DNA of 64,000 bases from SHZL01 sp963784425. Lineage in GTDB: Bacteria > Pseudomonadota > Gammaproteobacteria > Xanthomonadales > SZUA-36. Position 1 is the stretch's first letter; each line of letters begins with the position of its first letter. The DNA lies in NCBI GenBank assembly GCA_963784425.1, contig CAWARM010000008.1:62001-126000 (forward strand). Reading direction: 5' to 3'. Positions 25,526 to 35,043 of the stretch are shown one piece after another. Below the pieces are notes generated by a model. The model searched no databases. It was not told where the DNA came from and saw only the letters and a list, made by a program, of their open reading frames with translations. The translations under genes were made by a program, and so were the position numbers.

Positions 25526-28500
25526 ATGCGTGCACATCAAACTCACTTTCCCAACTATGCTGAGCTGGCCTGTACCAGTAATTTTACGTTCCTGGCCGGC
25601 GCCTCGCACCCGCAGGAATTGGTGGCCCGCGCAGCGGAGCTGGGGTACCAGGCCATTGCCATTACCGACGAGTGCTCGCTGGCAGGGGTGGTACGGGCAC
25701 TTGAAGAACAGCGTCGCTGTGCCGAGCGAGGACAACACATAAAGTTAATTCCCGGCAGCAGCTTTCGCCTGGAAAACGGCTCACGACTGGTGTTGTTACC
25801 GCAGGACCATGCCGGCTACACCCAGTTGTGCACCCTCATCACGCGTGGCCGGCGCAATGCCACCAAGGGAACCTATGCCCTGCCCGACTCTACGTTTGAA
25901 CATGGGTTGGACCATTGCCTCGCTATCTGGCTGCCGACCAGCGATGGCGATGTACTGACCGCACATTGGCTGGCAAGTTTTTTTCCGGGCCGGTGCTGGC
26001 TGGGAGCGAGTTTGCAGCTGGGCCCCGATGACCGGCAGCGGCTTTCCTCTTTGCTCACAACTGCGCGCACAGCCGGGCTGGGCATAACCGCCTGCGGTGA
26101 TGTGCAGATGCATGTGCGCAGCCGGCGCATGCTGCATGACGTGCTCGCCGCCATTCGCCACGGTTGCCCGGTTGCGGAGCTTGGGTACCGCTCAGGGGTC
26201 AGTGGCGAACGCTATTTACGCTCGCGTAAAAACCTGGCGGAGTTGTTCCCTGCTGCGTTGCTGGAGGAATCCGCCATCATTGCCCGGCGCTGCGAATTCC
26301 AGTTCGAGCAACTGCATTACCGCTATCCGCGCGAAGTGGTACCGGAAGGTCTCAGTGCAATGGCACACCTGCGTGACTTGACCGAGGCTGGTATTAATCT
26401 GCGCTGGCCCCGCTCCATCATCAGTAATGCCCTGCGCGCCCAGATCGAAAAAGAACTCGCCCTGATTGATGAGCTGCATTACGCCACCTACTTCCTCACG
26501 GTATATGACATTGTCCTTTTCGCCAAAAGCCGCGGCATCCTCTGCCAGGGGCGGGGTTCGGCCGCCAATTCAGCTGTGTGTTACTGCCTGGGCATTACCG
26601 AGGTAGACCCGGCACGGACGAACATGCTGTTTGAACGCTTTATCTCCCGCGACCGGGATGAGCCGCCCGACATCGACGTTGATTTCGAACACGAACGGCG
26701 TGAAGAGGTCATCCAGTACGTTTACCGCAAATATGGCCGGGACCGCGCTGCGCTGGCCGCTACGGTCATCACCTACCGGCCGCGCAGCGCAATTCGCGAC
26801 GTCGCCAAGGCACTGGGCTTTTCATTGTCACAAGCGGATTTGCTGGCGCGTAATACGGCGTGGTGGGAAAACCCCGAAGATTTTGCCGGGCGTATCGCCC
26901 AGCTGGGCTTCCAGTTGGATAACCTAAAGGTACGGCAACTGATCTACCTCGTACAGGCCATCATCGGCTTCCCGCGCCACCTGTCACAGCACGTGGGCGG
27001 TTTCGTGATATCGGAAGTACCTCTGGCCAGCCTCGTTCCGGTCGAAAACGCGGCTATGGCCGATCGCACAGTGATCCAATGGGACAAAGAAGACCTGGAG
27101 ACTCTCGGCATGCTGAAAGTAGATTGCCTCGCACTGGGCATGCTGACCGTAATTCATCGCTGCCTGGACCTGATAAGGGGTCAGAGTAAAAACTCGTTGA
27201 GCACGGAGACCGTGGATGCACTTGAGACGAGTTTTTACTCTGACCCCACCATTGCCACCATCCCGGCCGAAGACCCCGCCACCTACGCCATGATCCAGCA
27301 GGCTGACACCATCGGAGTGTTCCAGATCGAATCGCGCGCGCAGATGGCCATGCTGCCACGCCTCAGGCCGGCTTGCTTCTACGACCTGGTGATCGAGGTA
27401 GCCATCGTCCGTCCCGGGCCGATACAGGGCAACATGGTGCATCCCTACCTGCAGCGGCGCAGCGGCACTGAGCAGGTCAACTACCCCTCCGAAGCCCTCA
27501 AAGTCGTGCTGCAGCGTACCCTGGGGGTGCCCATATTCCAGGAGCAGGTGATGCAGATTGCCATGGTGGCTGCGGGCTTCAGCGGTTCGGAAGCTGATGT
27601 GCTGCGCCGTTCAATGGCAGCCTGGGCACGGCGCGGCGGCATGGAACATATGCACCAGCGCCTGGTCAGTGGCATGCTGGAGCGCGGTTATAGCGAATCG
27701 TTTGCCGAACAGATTTTTCAGCAGATTCGCGGCTTTGGTGAGTACGGTTTCCCGGAGTCCCATGCGGCCAGTTTTGCTTTGTTGGTCTATGTCTCTGCAT
27801 GGATGAAGCGCCACCACCCAGCAGCTTTCACCTGCGCCCTGCTCAATGCACAACCCATGGGCTTTTATCAGCCTGCTCAACTGGTGCAGGACGCCCGGCG
27901 TCATGGCGTGAACATTTTACCGGCAGATGTACGTTATAGCGGCTGGGATTGTACCCTTGAGCCAGGCCGACGCACTCCGGCCTTGAGACTGGGGCTGCGT
28001 ATGGTCAAAGGCTTGCGCCAGGATGTAGCACAGCGCCTTGTCCAGGCACGGCTGGAAAGCCCATTTCGCGATGTGCAGGATTTCACTAACCGCGCCAACA
28101 TGAGCCGTCACGACCTGGCGATACTGGCTGAAGCTGCTGCACTGCGAGGCCTTGCCGGCCACCGGCACCGGGCGCGCTGGGAAATAGCCGCCAGCGAGAA
28201 AAATTGGGGTCAGAGTAACAATTATAGTTTTTACTCTGACCCAAATTTTGCCGGCCGCCACGCCGAGTCTGTCAGCATCCGCCCGCCCTCTGAGGCCGAT
28301 GACACCCGTGCAGATTACGCCAGCACCGGGCTCACCCTCGGGCGCCACCCCATTGCGCTGCTACGGCCCATGCTGCGGCACAGGCGCGCCAGGACTGCTT
28401 CCGAGTTACACGGCATGGCGCATGGTAGCCACGTGCGCGCCTGTGGACTGGTTACCATGCGGCAACGCCCCATGACAGCCAGCGGCACCATCTTCCTTAC

Positions 28501-28720
28501 CCTGGAGGATGAAACCGGGTACGTCAATGCAGTGATTTGGCCGCGCGTGTGGGAGCGCCAGCGCGCCGAGATCCTCGGCGCCACGGTGCTGGCCGTGGAC
28601 GGAATCATCGAAAAAAGCGGCAAAACCGAGAACGAAGTACACCACTTGATTGCCGAGCGGGTATACGACTTCAGCAACCTGGCGCAGGGCTTACAGAATA
28701 AATCCCGGGATTTCTGCTGA
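25526..28720 (+). CDS. dnaE2: error-prone DNA polymerase DnaE2 (ImuC)
   Basis: Damage-inducible C-family polymerase of 1064 residues, the catalytic partner of ImuA/ImuB. It begins with the PHP domain (YAELACTSNFTFLAGASHP, AIAITDECSLAGVVRA). The polymerase core has GRGSAANSAVCYCLGI, the catalytic aspartates in PPDIDVDFEHERR, and GVFQIESRAQMAML. The helix-hairpin-helix and OB domains follow, with GTIFLTLEDETGYVNAVIWPR, and the C-terminus matches DnaE2. ATG 25526 is the only start: the codon three before it is TAA. Two palindromic insertions add about 24 residues near 551-574 and 17 near 892-908 without breaking the frame, both at expected loops. It lies 9 kb from imuB, not adjacent as usual. 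Confidence 0.95.
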   Translation: MRAHQTHFPNYAELACTSNFTFLAGASHPQELVARAAELGYQAIAITDECSLAGVVRALEEQRRCAERGQHIKLIPGSSFRLENGSRLVLLPQDHAGYTQLCTLITRGRRNATKGTYALPDSTFEHGLDHCLAIWLPTSDGDVLTAHWLASFFPGRCWLGASLQLGPDDRQRLSSLLTTARTAGLGITACGDVQMHVRSRRMLHDVLAAIRHGCPVAELGYRSGVSGERYLRSRKNLAELFPAALLEESAIIARRCEFQFEQLHYRYPREVVPEGLSAMAHLRDLTEAGINLRWPRSIISNALRAQIEKELALIDELHYATYFLTVYDIVLFAKSRGILCQGRGSAANSAVCYCLGITEVDPARTNMLFERFISRDRDEPPDIDVDFEHERREEVIQYVYRKYGRDRAALAATVITYRPRSAIRDVAKALGFSLSQADLLARNTAWWENPEDFAGRIAQLGFQLDNLKVRQLIYLVQAIIGFPRHLSQHVGGFVISEVPLASLVPVENAAMADRTVIQWDKEDLETLGMLKVDCLALGMLTVIHRCLDLIRGQSKNSLSTETVDALETSFYSDPTIATIPAEDPATYAMIQQADTIGVFQIESRAQMAMLPRLRPACFYDLVIEVAIVRPGPIQGNMVHPYLQRRSGTEQVNYPSEALKVVLQRTLGVPIFQEQVMQIAMVAAGFSGSEADVLRRSMAAWARRGGMEHMHQRLVSGMLERGYSESFAEQIFQQIRGFGEYGFPESHAASFALLVYVSAWMKRHHPAAFTCALLNAQPMGFYQPAQLVQDARRHGVNILPADVRYSGWDCTLEPGRRTPALRLGLRMVKGLRQDVAQRLVQARLESPFRDVQDFTNRANMSRHDLAILAEAAALRGLAGHRHRARWEIAASEKNWGQSNNYSFYSDPNFAGRHAESVSIRPPSEADDTRADYASTGLTLGRHPIALLRPMLRHRRARTASELHGMAHGSHVRACGLVTMRQRPMTASGTIFLTLEDETGYVNAVIWPRVWERQRAEILGATVLAVDGIIEKSGKTENEVHHLIAERVYDFSNLAQGLQNKSRDFC
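27177..27247. repeat. palindromic element 1, in frame inside dnaE2
   Basis: Perfect 21-bp inverted arms: 27177-27197 begins GGGGTCAGAGTAAAAAC and 27227-27247 is its exact complement. The 29-bp centre holds a small perfect hairpin CACGG-AGA-CCGTG (27202-27214). In dnaE2 it is read as GQSKNS...TSFYSDP between the conserved segments CLDLIR and TIPAEDPATYAM. The core GGGTCAGAGTAA is shared with the element at 28200-28249. Confidence 0.9.
28200..28249. repeat. palindromic element 2, in frame inside dnaE2
   Basis: Arms of 19 bp, AAAATTGGGGTCAGAGTAA (28200-28218) and its complement at 28231-28249, differ at one position and enclose 12 bases. It is read as NWGQSNNYSFYSDPNF in the linker before the STGLTLGRHPIALLR segment of dnaE2. 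It uses the same reading frame across the palindrome core as element 1, so both encode GQS and FYSDP. Confidence 0.9.
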
Positions 28721-28752
28721 TTTCCCCCGATTTCCATCATGGGGGGCATGCC

Positions 28753-31700
28753 TCAGGCGCTTTCTTGTAATGCCTTTCCCTGACGCCGCAGGCGACGCAC
28801 TGGTTTGGTCAACAAGCGCCCTCCAGCCAGTAGCCTGGACTTCAGGAATCCTGCTATTTTTGGTGGCCATGAGCGCATCGCATCCAGACCGGTATAAATC
28901 GTCGGCAGAAATACCAGGCTGACCAAGGTGGAAAACAACAATCCACCGACAATCGCCCGCGCCATTGGGAAATACGGCGGCCCGTTGCCACCTAACTGCG
29001 TAGTGCCAAAACACAAGGGCGCCATGCCCAGCACCGTGGTCCCGACAGTCATCAGGATGGGGCGTAGCCGGTCCTTGCCCGCCTGCACCAGTGCCTCATC
29101 CCGTTCCATGCCCCTGCCGCGCAATTGGTTGACGTGATCAATCAGGACAATGCCATTACTCACCGCCACTCCGATCAGGATCAGTATCCCGATCATGCTC
29201 ATTATGGAAAACCCGGTCCCGGTTAACAGGAAGAACCAATAAACGCCCACCACTGAAAACAGGATGGTGCAAATCATGCTGGCCGGGAACACAAGGGATT
29301 CAAATTGGGCCGCCAGCACGATGTAAATGATGGCAACTGCCAGGATCAGGTTGAATAACATTTTCTGCACGGCCGCCTGGTCTTCCTCGAATCCACTGCC
29401 AAATTCCCAGGTGTACCCCGGCGGCAAAGTGAGCAAGTCCATACGTTGTTTGATCACTTCCTTGGCTTGGTCTGCACTGATTCCATCGAGTTGCGCTGTT
29501 ACCTGAATCCCTGTTTGGCGATTTACGCGCTGGATGCGCGCCGAGCCTGACTGCTCGGATACGTCAACCATTGCCATCAGTGGAATACTCGAGCCCGCGG
29601 CGTTACGGAGTTTCAGGTCACGCAAATCCGCCAGGTTTTGCCGGTCCTCTTTACGGAATTGCAAGCGCACCGGAATTTCCCCTTCCTCACCCTTGAATTC
29701 CCGCAGTTCCACACCGCGCATCGCAATGGACACCGCTGCGGCTACATCCTGGGTCGAAAAACCCAGCGAGTTGGCCCGCGCACGGTCAACCCGTACTTGC
29801 AGTTCTTCGTCTCCGACCGCCGCCGTGGATGCAACACCGGTCAAACCCGGCACTGCCGCCAGCAAGCGTACTGCGTCGGCGGACAGTTCTTCCAGCACGT
29901 CACTGGAAGAACCGGTCAGGGTAATGCCCAGGTTTTCGCCACCACCTACGCGGTCAAAACTGAAGTCCGGTCGGCCAATCGCAATTTTTGGCATGCCTTC
30001 CAGAATATCGTGGGAAATGTCCTGGGATGATCGTAGTGATTTGTCGTCGTCGGTGAGCAGCACTGAAGACTGTGCCTGACCCTGTTCGTCGTAGTACGTG
30101 TACACAGCACGAATTTCGAATCGATCCTGGTTTGCGTAAAGATAGTTCTCTACTTCGTCCACTGCCTTCGCAACAACATCCAGTGGGTAATTCCCGTCCA
30201 GGTGGTAACTCAAGATAAGATTGCGCGTAAGGTTTTGCGGGAACATGTCTGTTTCCACTACGCTCATGGGAATTGCGACGGACGCCATTGCGAGCACTAC
30301 CACCAGTGCTGCCAGCCAGCGATGGCGCATGTTCCAGCGTAGCAGGCTCACGTAGCGTTGTTTGAGCTTCTCAATGACGCTGTTAGGCCGGTGTATCGGC
30401 ACCCTCATGCGAGATGCCATCAGGGGAATGAGGGTTTGTGCAATCAGGAGGGAGATGGACAGTGAGGCAACGATGGCCACTGCCACGTGAGTGAGGAAAA
30501 TGGATATTTCATCCTTTTCGCCAAAAATGATGGGCAGGAAAACGGAGGCGCTGGTTACCGTACCTGCTGTGATCGCCAAGCCTACACTGCTTACACCGCG
30601 CAAGGCCGAGCCGCGTGGATCGTCCGGTGTGCGATAACGTTCAGTGTGGATGCTTTCGCTGACCACCACGGCATTGTCTACCAGCATTCCCACGGCCAGC
30701 ATCAGGCCCATCATGGATAGAATGTTCAGCGATAGTCCAAGAAAATACATAACACCCAGAGTGATGGTAATGGCAACCGGCACCGCCAGTGAAACCATCA
30801 GCGTAGTGGGTATATCACGCAGGAAGAAGTACAACACAAACAGGGAAAGCAGCGCACCCAGCAGCCCGGCTTCGAGCAAGTCAGTCAGCGAATTGGTGAC
30901 CCCTTCGGCCTGGTTTTCAAGAAAAAAGAGTTTGATACCGCGCATTTCGGCGCTTTCACCAATGCGATTAACCTCATCCAGAACCCTTGTACCGACGTCT
31001 ACGAGGTTAGCGCCGTTCTCCTTGAACACACTAACGCCGATGGCGTATTTCCGGTCCAGATGGCGCGCATAGTTACGCTCTTTGCTGACGTAGTTCACGT
31101 CTGCAATATCGCTGAGCCGCAAGCCGCCATCGGTGATAACCAGGCCGCGAAACTCTTCGACCGAATGAAACTCCGCGCGAGGGGTCACGCGGTAGCGCGT
31201 GGCGTTGTCGCGAATCAAACCGGCGGACTCCGAAAAATTCACCTGTTCCAGGCGGCTTTGCAGATCAATCAGGTCGATACCATGCTCAACTACCTTACTG
31301 GCATTCAGCTCTATGCGTATTTCGCGCGGTTCGATTCCCTGGAACTCAACGCGGGCCACGCCGGGAATGCGCTCCAGGGGCCGCACCAACTTACGCATCA
31401 ACATGTCATAGGACGTTGAGAGGTCACGCTCACTGGAGATGCGCAGGGTCAAGAGCGGCTGGTCGGTAAAGTTGAACTTGAGCACGTTGATACGGCGAAT
31501 ATCAGCCGGCAACTGGTCGCGGATAGCCTCCACGCGTTCGCGGGCTTCTACAGCCTTTACCGCTACGTCCGCCTCCCAGTTGAACTCAACCTCGAACTGG
31601 GCTCCCGTGGCAGAGGAATTGGATTCCAGTCGCTTGATCCCGCTCAGGGTGGCAATCACCTCTTCCACTGGCCGGGTAATTTCACGCTCTACTTCCTTTG

Positions 31701-31866
31701 GCGTGGACCCTATATAGGGAATATTAATCAGGATAAAGGGAACGTCTACCGCCGGAAAATACTCCAGTGGCAACAAGCGGCTGGAAATCAGCCCAATGGC
31801 AATCATCGACACGAAAATCATCACGATGGAGACCGGACGATTGATTGCAAATTGTGCCGGCGACAT
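28753..31866 (-). CDS. RND efflux permease (HAE1-type), second of a tandem pair
   Basis: Proton-driven inner-membrane pump of 1037 residues with the RND plan: one N-terminal helix (FAINRPVSIVMIFVSMIAIGL), a large periplasmic loop, helices 2-6, a second loop and helices 8-12. The transmembrane-4 motif reads AVGMLVDNAVVVSESIH, with one aspartate where AcrB has two, as in many non-AcrB RND proteins. The C-terminal part GIVLIDHVNQLRGRGMERDEAL is intact. It starts 3 nt after the stop of the other pump gene, so the two are co-translated and may form a heteromer, as MdtB-MdtC do. The transported compound cannot be predicted. It is convergent with dnaE2, 32 nt apart. Confidence 0.92.
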   Translation of the reverse strand: MSPAQFAINRPVSIVMIFVSMIAIGLISSRLLPLEYFPAVDVPFILINIPYIGSTPKEVEREITRPVEEVIATLSGIKRLESNSSATGAQFEVEFNWEADVAVKAVEARERVEAIRDQLPADIRRINVLKFNFTDQPLLTLRISSERDLSTSYDMLMRKLVRPLERIPGVARVEFQGIEPREIRIELNASKVVEHGIDLIDLQSRLEQVNFSESAGLIRDNATRYRVTPRAEFHSVEEFRGLVITDGGLRLSDIADVNYVSKERNYARHLDRKYAIGVSVFKENGANLVDVGTRVLDEVNRIGESAEMRGIKLFFLENQAEGVTNSLTDLLEAGLLGALLSLFVLYFFLRDIPTTLMVSLAVPVAITITLGVMYFLGLSLNILSMMGLMLAVGMLVDNAVVVSESIHTERYRTPDDPRGSALRGVSSVGLAITAGTVTSASVFLPIIFGEKDEISIFLTHVAVAIVASLSISLLIAQTLIPLMASRMRVPIHRPNSVIEKLKQRYVSLLRWNMRHRWLAALVVVLAMASVAIPMSVVETDMFPQNLTRNLILSYHLDGNYPLDVVAKAVDEVENYLYANQDRFEIRAVYTYYDEQGQAQSSVLLTDDDKSLRSSQDISHDILEGMPKIAIGRPDFSFDRVGGGENLGITLTGSSSDVLEELSADAVRLLAAVPGLTGVASTAAVGDEELQVRVDRARANSLGFSTQDVAAAVSIAMRGVELREFKGEEGEIPVRLQFRKEDRQNLADLRDLKLRNAAGSSIPLMAMVDVSEQSGSARIQRVNRQTGIQVTAQLDGISADQAKEVIKQRMDLLTLPPGYTWEFGSGFEEDQAAVQKMLFNLILAVAIIYIVLAAQFESLVFPASMICTILFSVVGVYWFFLLTGTGFSIMSMIGILILIGVAVSNGIVLIDHVNQLRGRGMERDEALVQAGKDRLRPILMTVGTTVLGMAPLCFGTTQLGGNGPPYFPMARAIVGGLLFSTLVSLVFLPTIYTGLDAMRSWPPKIAGFLKSRLLAGGRLLTKPVRRLRRQGKALQESA

Positions 31867-31869
31867 AGC

Positions 31870-34800
31870 TCAGGCCTGCGTGGGTAACCGGGCGGCATGC
31901 AGGCCGCCATCAATGGATGCGTCGCTGGCAAGCGGGAATTCCACGTGCCCAACATTTGCGTCTCGACGGCGATCCAGCAAGGTATACATGACCGGCACAA
32001 CGAGCAAAGTCAGCAAAGTCGACGTAATCAGGCCGCCGATCACCGTGATCGCCATCGGTGCGCGCATCTCGGAACCTTCGCCCAGGCCGAGTGCCATCGG
32101 CAACAGGCCCAGCAAGGTAGTCAGCGTAGTCATCAGAATGGGGCGCAGTCGTGATTTCGCCGCCTGGCGAATGGCTTGCATTCGCTCCGCTCCGCGTTGC
32201 CTTAACTGGTTGATCATGTCCACAAGGACAATCGCGTTATTGACTACGATGCCAGCTAACATGATGAGACCGATGAAAACAATCACACTCAGGCGCGTAT
32301 CGGTGAGCCACAACGCCAGTGCTACACCAATGGATGCAAGGGGAATGGAAAACAGGATTACAAAAGGGTGAACCAATGATTCAAACTGCGCGGCCATGAC
32401 AAGATAGACCAGGAATATGGCGAGGCATAAGGCAAACACCAGGGAATTGAACGAAGCCTTCATCTCTGCGCTTTGACCCGTAATCCGCATGGACTGGCCA
32501 TAAGGCATGTCCAGGTCGGCCATTAGCCGCTCCACTTCTTTCACGGACGACCCAAGGTCTCCATAGGCGAGGTTTGCCTGGATCAGGGCAACGCGCTCCT
32601 GACCGCTACGTCGAATTTCGGCAGGGCCTTCTGCCACGCGAATATCTGCGACTGCTGACAACGGAACAGGGCGTGCGCTCTGGGGGTTAATAATCAGTTC
32701 GCGTACCGCATCTATTGATTGCCTTTCTTCCTCGGACATCCGCACTAACACGTCAATTTTGCGGTCGCGCCAGCTATAGCGCGTTGCAACCCTGCCACGT
32801 AGCTTGCCAACCACCTGGTCGGAGATTTGTTTGACTGTTAAACCCAGCGCTGCAGCGCGCTCCTGGTCGAAGTAGATCTGCACTTCCGGGTGGCCTTGCT
32901 CCATGCTTGACTCAACGTCGGCGAATCGATCAGAACTGCGCAAGCGCTGCAAGACTTCGTCACTGGTTGCGCGCAGGTCCGCCAGGTCGTATCCCTGAAT
33001 CTCAATTTCCAGTGGTTTGTCAAAACTCAGCAGTTCCGGTGATGCGAACGTGGCTTCCAGGCCAGCGAACTTTCGCACCTGGTTGCGCAGGGCCTCAACC
33101 AGCGAAGCCTGCTCAACAGGTTTCGCCCCAGGCTTCATTGCGATCAACATCCGCGCAATGTTTTCGCCACTTTCCGTCGGGTTTGCATCAATGCGATTAC
33201 CGGAACCTGCCACTCCATAGGCCAATCCGACCGCCGGATTATCCACAGCCGTTTGCTGCAGAGCGGCCTGAACCAGGTCGGTTGCTTCCAGGGGTGTTCC
33301 GGGCGCAGCTTCCACGGTCACCTCGAAGCTTCCCTGTGAAAGTTCGGGCACGAGTTCCGTGCCCGTGGCTTCCAGCATGAAAATGGAAATTACCAATAGT
33401 CCGGCGGCAACGGCCAGAGTAAGCATGCGGCGACGCAATGACCAGTCCAGCAGCGCTTCATAGCTCGATTGAACCCAGTGCCCGATCCGACTGGTGCCTG
33501 GCTCCATGAGTTTGTCATTGTGTCCCCGCAGCGAAACCATCATCGGAATGAGGGTCATGGCGACAATGAGCGAAATTACCAGGGAGTATGTGACCGTCAG
33601 AGCCTGGTCACGGAATAATTGGCCCGCGATTCCTTCCACGAAAGCCAACGGCAGGAATACGGCAATTGTTGTTAGCGTTGAGGCAGCGACTGCTCCACCC
33701 ACTTCGCTTGCGCCTTTCAGCGCAGCGCTTACCAATCCTTCGCCGGCATGGTGGTAGCGCGAAATATTTTCCAGGACCACGATCGCATTGTCCACCAGCA
33801 TGCCGGTTGCCAGTGCCAGCCCCCCCAAAGACATGATATTCAGGGAAATGCCGCTCTGGCCCATGAAGAAGAACGTGGCAATCACGGATATTGGGATGGA
33901 CAATCCAATGGTGAAGGTGAACCACCAGTTGCGCAGGAAGACAAAGATCACCAGGATCGCCAGTAAACCGCCTTGCCAGGCTGAACTCACCACTTCACTG
34001 ATTGCCTGGTCAATGAAGACTGCCTGGTCATCTACCTTCTGTAGCGACATTCCCGGTGGCATTTTGTCTTTCAGGGCTTCTACCCGCGCTGCCACTCCCC
34101 GCGAAACCTGCATCGTGTTCGCGTCGCCCTCCTTGTAAACAGCGATTTCCACTGCTTCGCGCCCATTCATACGGATGATCGCTTGCCGTTCGCTGTATCC
34201 GGCAGCCACATTGGCTATGTCCCTGAGGTAGACCGGCCGGGACTCGCCGGTTGTAACTACCAGGCCGGCAATGTCGTCTATCGAACCAAACTGGTTTATG
34301 GTGCGCACGAGGTAGCGTTGGTCACCTTCCTCCAGGCGGCCTGCTGAAAAATTGATATTTTCCTCAGCCAGGCGCGAAATTACTTCGTCAAGGGAAAGAT
34401 TCAACTGAGCCATCTTGTGCTGATCGATGGCAATCTGAATCTCGTCTTCCAGGCCGCCACTGACCTTGATGGCCGCCACGCCCTCGACCGGCTCGAGCAG
34501 CTTCTTCACTTCCTCTTCAGCAAAACGACGCATCGCTTTAAGCCCCGCTTGGTCCCCGCCCACGACATCTGTTTCCTGGAAGAGGCCGTACCTCATGATC
34601 GGATCGGTAGCCGGGTTGAAGCGCAACAACAGAGGGCGCGAAACCTCCAGGGGTAGTTGCAGCAACTCCAGTTTTTCCCGCACATCCAGCCCGGCGCGGT
34701 CCATGTTTGTGCCCCAGGCAAATTCGAGCAAAACGTCTGACTGCCCTGCGCGAGAGACTGATTTCACGGCCATGACATTCTTGACGACTCCAACAGCTTC

Positions 34801-35019
34801 TTCGACCGGTCGCGTTAGCAACGTCTCTATTTCCTCAGGAGCCGCACCCTGGTATTCCGTGCGGACGGTTAGCGTTGGATAGGAAAGATTCGGCAGCAAG
34901 TTTACGGGCAAGTCCCGCAAGGAAATCAGTCCGAACAGCACCATGGTCACCGCGGCCATGGAAATTGCGACATGGCGTTGAGTGGCAATTTTCACCAGCT
35001 TGAGAGTTTTTATTTCCAT
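31870..35019 (-). CDS. RND efflux permease (HAE1-type), first of a tandem pair
   Basis: RND permease of 1049 residues from ATG 35019, which has a GGGGAG ribosome binding site; the frame extends to 35043 without a better start. It has LVKIATQRHVAISMAAVTMVLFGL as first helix, PEEIETLLTRPVEEAVG in the porter domain and LALATGMLVDNAIVVLENI in helix 4, again with a single aspartate. Near the end, VNNAIVLVDMINQLRQRGAERMQAI matches the family. It follows the membrane-fusion gene after 24 nt and precedes the second pump by 3 nt. No outer-membrane channel gene is present, so a TolC-like protein from elsewhere must be used. Confidence 0.92.
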   Translation of the reverse strand: MEIKTLKLVKIATQRHVAISMAAVTMVLFGLISLRDLPVNLLPNLSYPTLTVRTEYQGAAPEEIETLLTRPVEEAVGVVKNVMAVKSVSRAGQSDVLLEFAWGTNMDRAGLDVREKLELLQLPLEVSRPLLLRFNPATDPIMRYGLFQETDVVGGDQAGLKAMRRFAEEEVKKLLEPVEGVAAIKVSGGLEDEIQIAIDQHKMAQLNLSLDEVISRLAEENINFSAGRLEEGDQRYLVRTINQFGSIDDIAGLVVTTGESRPVYLRDIANVAAGYSERQAIIRMNGREAVEIAVYKEGDANTMQVSRGVAARVEALKDKMPPGMSLQKVDDQAVFIDQAISEVVSSAWQGGLLAILVIFVFLRNWWFTFTIGLSIPISVIATFFFMGQSGISLNIMSLGGLALATGMLVDNAIVVLENISRYHHAGEGLVSAALKGASEVGGAVAASTLTTIAVFLPLAFVEGIAGQLFRDQALTVTYSLVISLIVAMTLIPMMVSLRGHNDKLMEPGTSRIGHWVQSSYEALLDWSLRRRMLTLAVAAGLLVISIFMLEATGTELVPELSQGSFEVTVEAAPGTPLEATDLVQAALQQTAVDNPAVGLAYGVAGSGNRIDANPTESGENIARMLIAMKPGAKPVEQASLVEALRNQVRKFAGLEATFASPELLSFDKPLEIEIQGYDLADLRATSDEVLQRLRSSDRFADVESSMEQGHPEVQIYFDQERAAALGLTVKQISDQVVGKLRGRVATRYSWRDRKIDVLVRMSEEERQSIDAVRELIINPQSARPVPLSAVADIRVAEGPAEIRRSGQERVALIQANLAYGDLGSSVKEVERLMADLDMPYGQSMRITGQSAEMKASFNSLVFALCLAIFLVYLVMAAQFESLVHPFVILFSIPLASIGVALALWLTDTRLSVIVFIGLIMLAGIVVNNAIVLVDMINQLRQRGAERMQAIRQAAKSRLRPILMTTLTTLLGLLPMALGLGEGSEMRAPMAITVIGGLITSTLLTLLVVPVMYTLLDRRRDANVGHVEFPLASDASIDGGLHAARLPTQA

Positions 35020-35043
35020 TTCATGAGCTCCCCTGCCAGGCAC

